Positions 60,405 through 64,000 of a stretch of DNA of 64,000 nt are shown here, piece after piece. The translations under genes were made by a program, and so were the position numbers. Within the stretch, counting starts at the first letter, position 1; every line of letters begins with the position of its first letter. Source of the DNA: Zeugodacus cucurbitae (lineage: Eukaryota > Arthropoda > Insecta > Diptera > Tephritidae); the NCBI RefSeq assembly GCF_028554725.1, contig NC_071668.1, forward strand, positions 3,162,001 to 3,226,000. The letters are read 5' to 3'. The notes below the pieces were generated by a model, which worked only from the letters and a program-made list of their open reading frames with translations, was not told the origin of the DNA and made no database searches.

Positions 60405-60868
60405 CCGGTGCTGGAGGTCGTGCGATGCATCTGAAACAGTCGAACCAATTTTTTTTTTTTTATTTTTATAAGTTTATTTTCTTTAGAACTAAAAAAATAC
60501 CGAAGAAGTTATAGAATTCCAAATTTTTTCGAAGTTGAAAAAAAAAGCACATAGTTCAAATAGAAGATAATTTAATACTGAAGCTAGATCACTTTGGTTT
60601 TTTCGATCGGACAGATATTCTTTTTGCTATCACCGGCACCGTTTTCTAACACTTGTGAAAATGAAAACTCGAGAAAACGTGCTTTAAAGGTCTGCCTAAG
60701 CAGTCGCACCTGCTCGACGCTCGGCCACTAAAACTGCTCTAGCTTCGAAAATATGTCGAATTGGCCTCTGGAATTTCAAAGACATATTCTTGGATAGTTT
60801 TGGAAGAGATTTAAAATAAAACAAAAAAATCGATTTTTTGAAGCCTGTAAAGCAGACTACTGCCTTAA
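60405..60868 (-). mobile_element. MITE family B, copy 4 (left part and an internal block missing)
   Basis: Begins inside the family at CCGGTGCTGGAGGTCGTGCG and ends GCAGACTACTGCCTTAA. About 120 bp of the left end and a block of roughly 80 bp before ATAGTTCAAATAGAAG are absent relative to copies 1 and 3. Same orientation as copies 1 and 3. Confidence 0.85.
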
Positions 60869-63658
60869 AGCTATAACTCAATTAAAATTTTTCCACCTAT
60901 ACTCAATTCTAAATAAGATAGCAAAGAATTACATATCAATGCCTTTTACTTAAGCTTCCATTATGCCACAAAATTTGAACGCATAAGCGCATATGATTCC
61001 ACAGATATTCATATATAATATGTCTTAGAGTATATGGCAACGACCGAGGGTGTAACAGCAGTAGTCGCAGCGGCAATAAAATTAAATCACTTGTAAGTCA
61101 TGCATTATTTATTTGCCCCCAGTGCGCCCCAAATCGGCAGCACACCTCAAAACTGGCGAGAGTGGTCCACTGCCCACACAGCGCAACACTCACTCACATA
61201 AATCGCGCGATTTAGCTAAACACTGACGATCGAACGGCGCGCGAACCATTTTCGCGAACTAATGTGAATTCAGTGCAAATGAGCTGCGACCAACAGGCTC
61301 ACTCGCTGGGCAGACAACAACATTCACAGCAACTGGGCGACAGCAGCGGCGACTGCTTGCACTTAATTCGCAGACACCCAAAATGATCGCAGCACAAGCG
61401 GCGCTGTAGCCACTGTGACAAGGCGTGGTCGCGCATTGAAGTCGTCGCCAAAATTAAGTCAAAACTGTGAAAAAACAAGCATACTCCTTTTGAATGAAAG
61501 CGAAATGGAAAGGTTTTTGTCGCCGCCAGCAAACAGCCGCCTCACCTACACACACAAACTCAGCGACACTAAAGAACGGTAGGCGCTTTAACGCTGTCCA
61601 CCGACGGCGGCTGTTGGCATGGCATGTTAGTCAACGATTATGCAACCGATCGCAGTCGATCACAAGTGGGCCAATTTTCATGTTGCACACGGCAACAGCG
61701 ACAACAACACGTTGCGGCTAACGGCCGCTTGGCAGCCAGCAGTGGGCCAGTAGTTGGTTGTGTTAGCCAACAGCGATTAAATACCACCAACTGGACACAT
61801 GTGTTGCTGTTTTTTTTGTGTTGTCATTTGGTAGGAGGCCACTGTGGCACAGGCATAACTGAAATTGTGGCAATAGTCATACATAAATATTTGTAAAATA
61901 TGAAACGGAGATTGCAATCGCGCTCGCCTAGTGGACGCTGGTAGCAAGTTGCCGGCCGAAAACTGTAACACGAAGCATTTATAAAAATTTACGCTTTTTA
62001 TTATGCTCAAGAGATTGCTTTTTAAGCGGCGCAAAACACGTATCAAGCGTTGCACAAACGTAACTGTAAATAAATACGCGCATTTAATGCGGACTTAATC
62101 GCCAATTGATTGCAATGATAATAAAATATTTCAAAATCGAATCTATTCTCACCTGCTGGCTTTTCGAATGCTTTGGAAGTTGGATAGCACGAACCGTTGC
62201 GTCGGCAAGCCAAAAACCGGCTGTGGATATTGGCTCGCCAGCTGTTGGAGCGTCGCGCTGGCTGCTCATCGATTAATCATAATTAAAATACTCTACCTTT
62301 GAGACTCTCCTGCTGCTGTTGGGTTCTATTCGATGCTGTGAGTGTTGCAGAAGAGGCGCGGTGTGCAGCCAACGGCGCGCTAAAGCCTACCAAAGCTAAT
62401 CAAATAATAATTACGACGCAGTTAATCGACGCTAATCATTTATTTACACTTTTTTGTTGTTTTTGTAAGCAACGAATTCAAAAGAACCAGCTTTTATTGA
62501 CCCTGAACTTGATCTTCTTTGCTTCAACAATTATATTCTACAACACAGAACTGGCTCTGCAAGTGGTTCAAACACTCTTTATGGTTCGCAATTTCTTTCT
62601 TCACCAGTCTTCTGTTGCGAAATTTATTGCTCAACATTAACTAAATCCTCATTAGCAGTTGCTCCCACTAAATCATCATTAATGGCAACAAATCTCAACA
62701 AAATTTCAACAAACTGTACCCTCGTACCCTCCACGGCTATCAGTCAAGCACCTATCTTTTAACCAGATCAAACGCTCTAATAAACCGCAAGCATTAATTT
62801 TTTGCAAAAATCCAGTGTTTATCAGCTTACCACAGCACGTAAGAGGCTTGATCTGGCTTTTAGAAGCGCGAAAATCAACTCAATTCATTATACAGGTTCC
62901 TGTCGCCGTGTTCAATTTTACCGTATTAAACAACCTGTTCGCTGGTGTGTCAATGAACCCTTTCTTCGCGCTAGTCTACATAGAAGAAATATTTGTAAAT
63001 TGAATTGAATTTTGCGATTTCTGCGCTGATTACAGTTCGCTTTCGTGTGCGATTAATGTTGATGATTAAATTTTCGGATTTTCGTTTGGCTTTTTGTGTG
63101 TGTTATGAAAGACTTTATAAAATACGGATTTAAAAGCTTTACTTCTCTAATAATTAGTTTAATTTTATTGCGCTTTTGACGTTTGTGTTATATTTTTGTG
63201 GTAAATAAATCGCATGCTATTCAATTATTTGGCTATTATTAACATTTGAGTATATTGATTGATATTGGTTATAATGCTTAATGATATTTTTTCATTAGTT
63301 ATTTGATAACTTTTTAATGGAAGTGCTTCTTCATTTTGATCATTTAAAATGACTTATAATATCATTCATTAGTATTTAATTATTTGTTATTCGTTTTCGA
63401 GTGTTAATAAATTAAATTTAAATACTCGTTTGATTACCTACAATATTGAGAATTGATGTTTTTGAAGCGCCATTGTTCCAATATTTTTCTCCTCATCATC
63501 ATCAACACTTAGTAGCATCACGATATTTTTAGTGTTTGAGGAATGATGAAGTAAGTTATTTTTCTTTAGAAATTCAGCAAAACATCTTAAGTCTGTATGA
63601 ATGTTAATTTAGATCAGAAAACCTCAATTTTCTAGCCAAAAACTATACTGTAACGATG
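60869..63658. other. GC-richer then AT-rich stretch with one candidate minus-strand exon
   Basis: 61050-62420 is richer in GC and repeat-poor compared with most of the window, with CAACAAC runs and short frames on both strands. 62640-63650 is AT-rich. The only splice-consistent coding candidate noticed is at 62153-62269 and is listed separately. A promoter or 5' exon of an unlinked or nested transcript is possible. Confidence 0.3.
62153..62269 (-). CDS. Candidate first coding exon, unrecognised
   Basis: On the minus strand an ATG at 62269 opens exactly 39 codons (MSSQRDAPTAGEPISTAGFW ... ending KHSKSQQ) before CAG|GTGAGAATAG, a strong donor at 62153|62152 that would leave phase 0. The codons are not repeat-derived, unlike most frames here. 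Against it: the frame runs on 22 codons past the donor, no acceptor exon is visible within the window, and I recognise no homologue. It is on the strand opposite to the ratchet sites, so it would belong to a nested or separate gene. Confidence 0.2.
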
Positions 63659-63943
63659 CCCCAATCACATCTCATATTCATCCGACATGACTCCGTGTGA
63701 CTTTTTCCTATTTCCAAAAATAAAGAAAGCCTTAAAAGGCCGTCGTTTTACAAGCATACGAGAAATCGCTGAAAAGTCGAAAGCCATCCCAAAAATCGAG
63801 TTTGACAATTGTCTCGAAGATTCGAAGAAGCGCCGGCATAAGTTAATTAGATTGAATAGGGACTATTTTAAAGGCGTTAACATTAATGTACCAAATAATA
63901 AATATTACAAAAATAAAACGTTATTTTTTTAACACATATCGTA
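63659..63943 (+). mobile_element. 3' end of a family M1 mariner element
   Basis: Coding relic SYSSDMTPCDFFLFPKIKK at about 63670 onward is the conserved mariner region holding the third catalytic Asp (the D of PCD). The C-terminal part follows, with GRRFTSIREIAEKSKAIPK, then DYFKGVNI. The right inverted repeat (ACGTTATTTTTTTAACACAT ATCGTA) ends near 63943. Everything upstream, including the first two catalytic residues and the left end, is missing. Confidence 0.8.
63687..63932 (+). pseudogene. Mariner transposase C-terminal fragment
   Basis: This 81-codon frame corresponds to the last quarter of a mariner transposase. The ATG at 63687 is internal to the ancestral frame, since SYSSD precedes it in frame. 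A diverged version of the same region is at 31867-32073. It could not be active alone. Confidence 0.8.
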
Positions 63944-64000
63944 TGTATATAAACGTCTAGTAGAGAGCAAAAACCCTTTCGCACACATTTTATAATAATT

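Noticed and set aside
61260..61320. Initiator-like TTCAGTGC at 61270 as a promoter
   Set aside because: No TATA box upstream and no downstream promoter element at the required spacing.

Overview
The window looks like non-coding DNA of a higher fly (Diptera, Cyclorrhapha), most likely a tephritid fruit fly. It is AT-rich, with A and T homopolymer tracts, scattered CAA/TTG triplet runs and short (AC)n runs. It carries mariner-type transposons, including a DD41D 'rosa'-type element (a clade I recall from Ceratitis and other tephritids), many small non-autonomous DNA elements, and two copies of a widespread dipteran repeat whose end forms a GTTCGG...CCGAAC hairpin. The family and genus guess is inference; no host protein gene could be identified.

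Most open frames here are artefacts of triplet repeats or GC-richer islands. Protein homology I recognise is confined to mobile-element relics: a DUF4780-like ORF (about 7790-8248, minus), an internally deleted DD41D mariner (10527-11456), the RNase H end of a non-LTR retrotransposon (about 22630-23330), and pieces of at least two other mariner lineages (1-103, 5972-6317, 31800-32073 and 63659-63943 for one; 19860-20183, 33281-33632, 49314-49515 and 51452-51866 for the other). Two further MITE families recur: B, ends GGCAGTAGTCTGCTTTA next to TTAA (3329, 15506, 44231, 60405), and C, ends TAGCSTTTT (9086, 27736, 56673). A palindrome-bearing tandem repeat lies at 38107-38465 and 39440-39580, and an AT-rich tandem duplication at 40887-42260.

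The most interesting signal is splicing-related. Three plus-strand sites (junctions 6781|6782, 34541|34542, 57268|57269) each put a branch-point-like motif, pyrimidine tract and AG directly against a good 5' splice site (GTAAGA, GTATGT, GTACGT). This is the layout of Drosophila recursive-splicing ratchet points. Each is followed, 193, 57 and 66 bases later, by a second strong 5' splice site (GTAAGT, GTGAGT, GTAAGT), as expected for cryptic RS-exons. All three are on one strand and lie 22.7-27.8 kb apart. The simplest reading is that most or all of the window lies in one giant intron of a plus-strand gene removed stepwise, with the transposons as passengers. The gene's exons would lie outside the window.

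Layout: 1-6.7 kb relic mariner pieces and MITE B; 6.75-7 kb ratchet 1; 7-16 kb DUF4780 relic, MITE C, rosa mariner, MITE B; 16-28 kb mariner MITE, non-LTR relic, MITE C; 28-34.6 kb A-rich DNA, mariner relic, hairpin-ended repeat with a nested MITE, ratchet 2; 34.6-44 kb palindromic and AT-rich tandem repeats; 44-52 kb MITE B, second hairpin-ended repeat, two mariner MITEs; 52-57.4 kb GC-richer island, MITE C, ratchet 3; 57.4-64 kb GC-richer DNA with one candidate minus-strand coding exon, MITE B and a mariner C-terminal relic.
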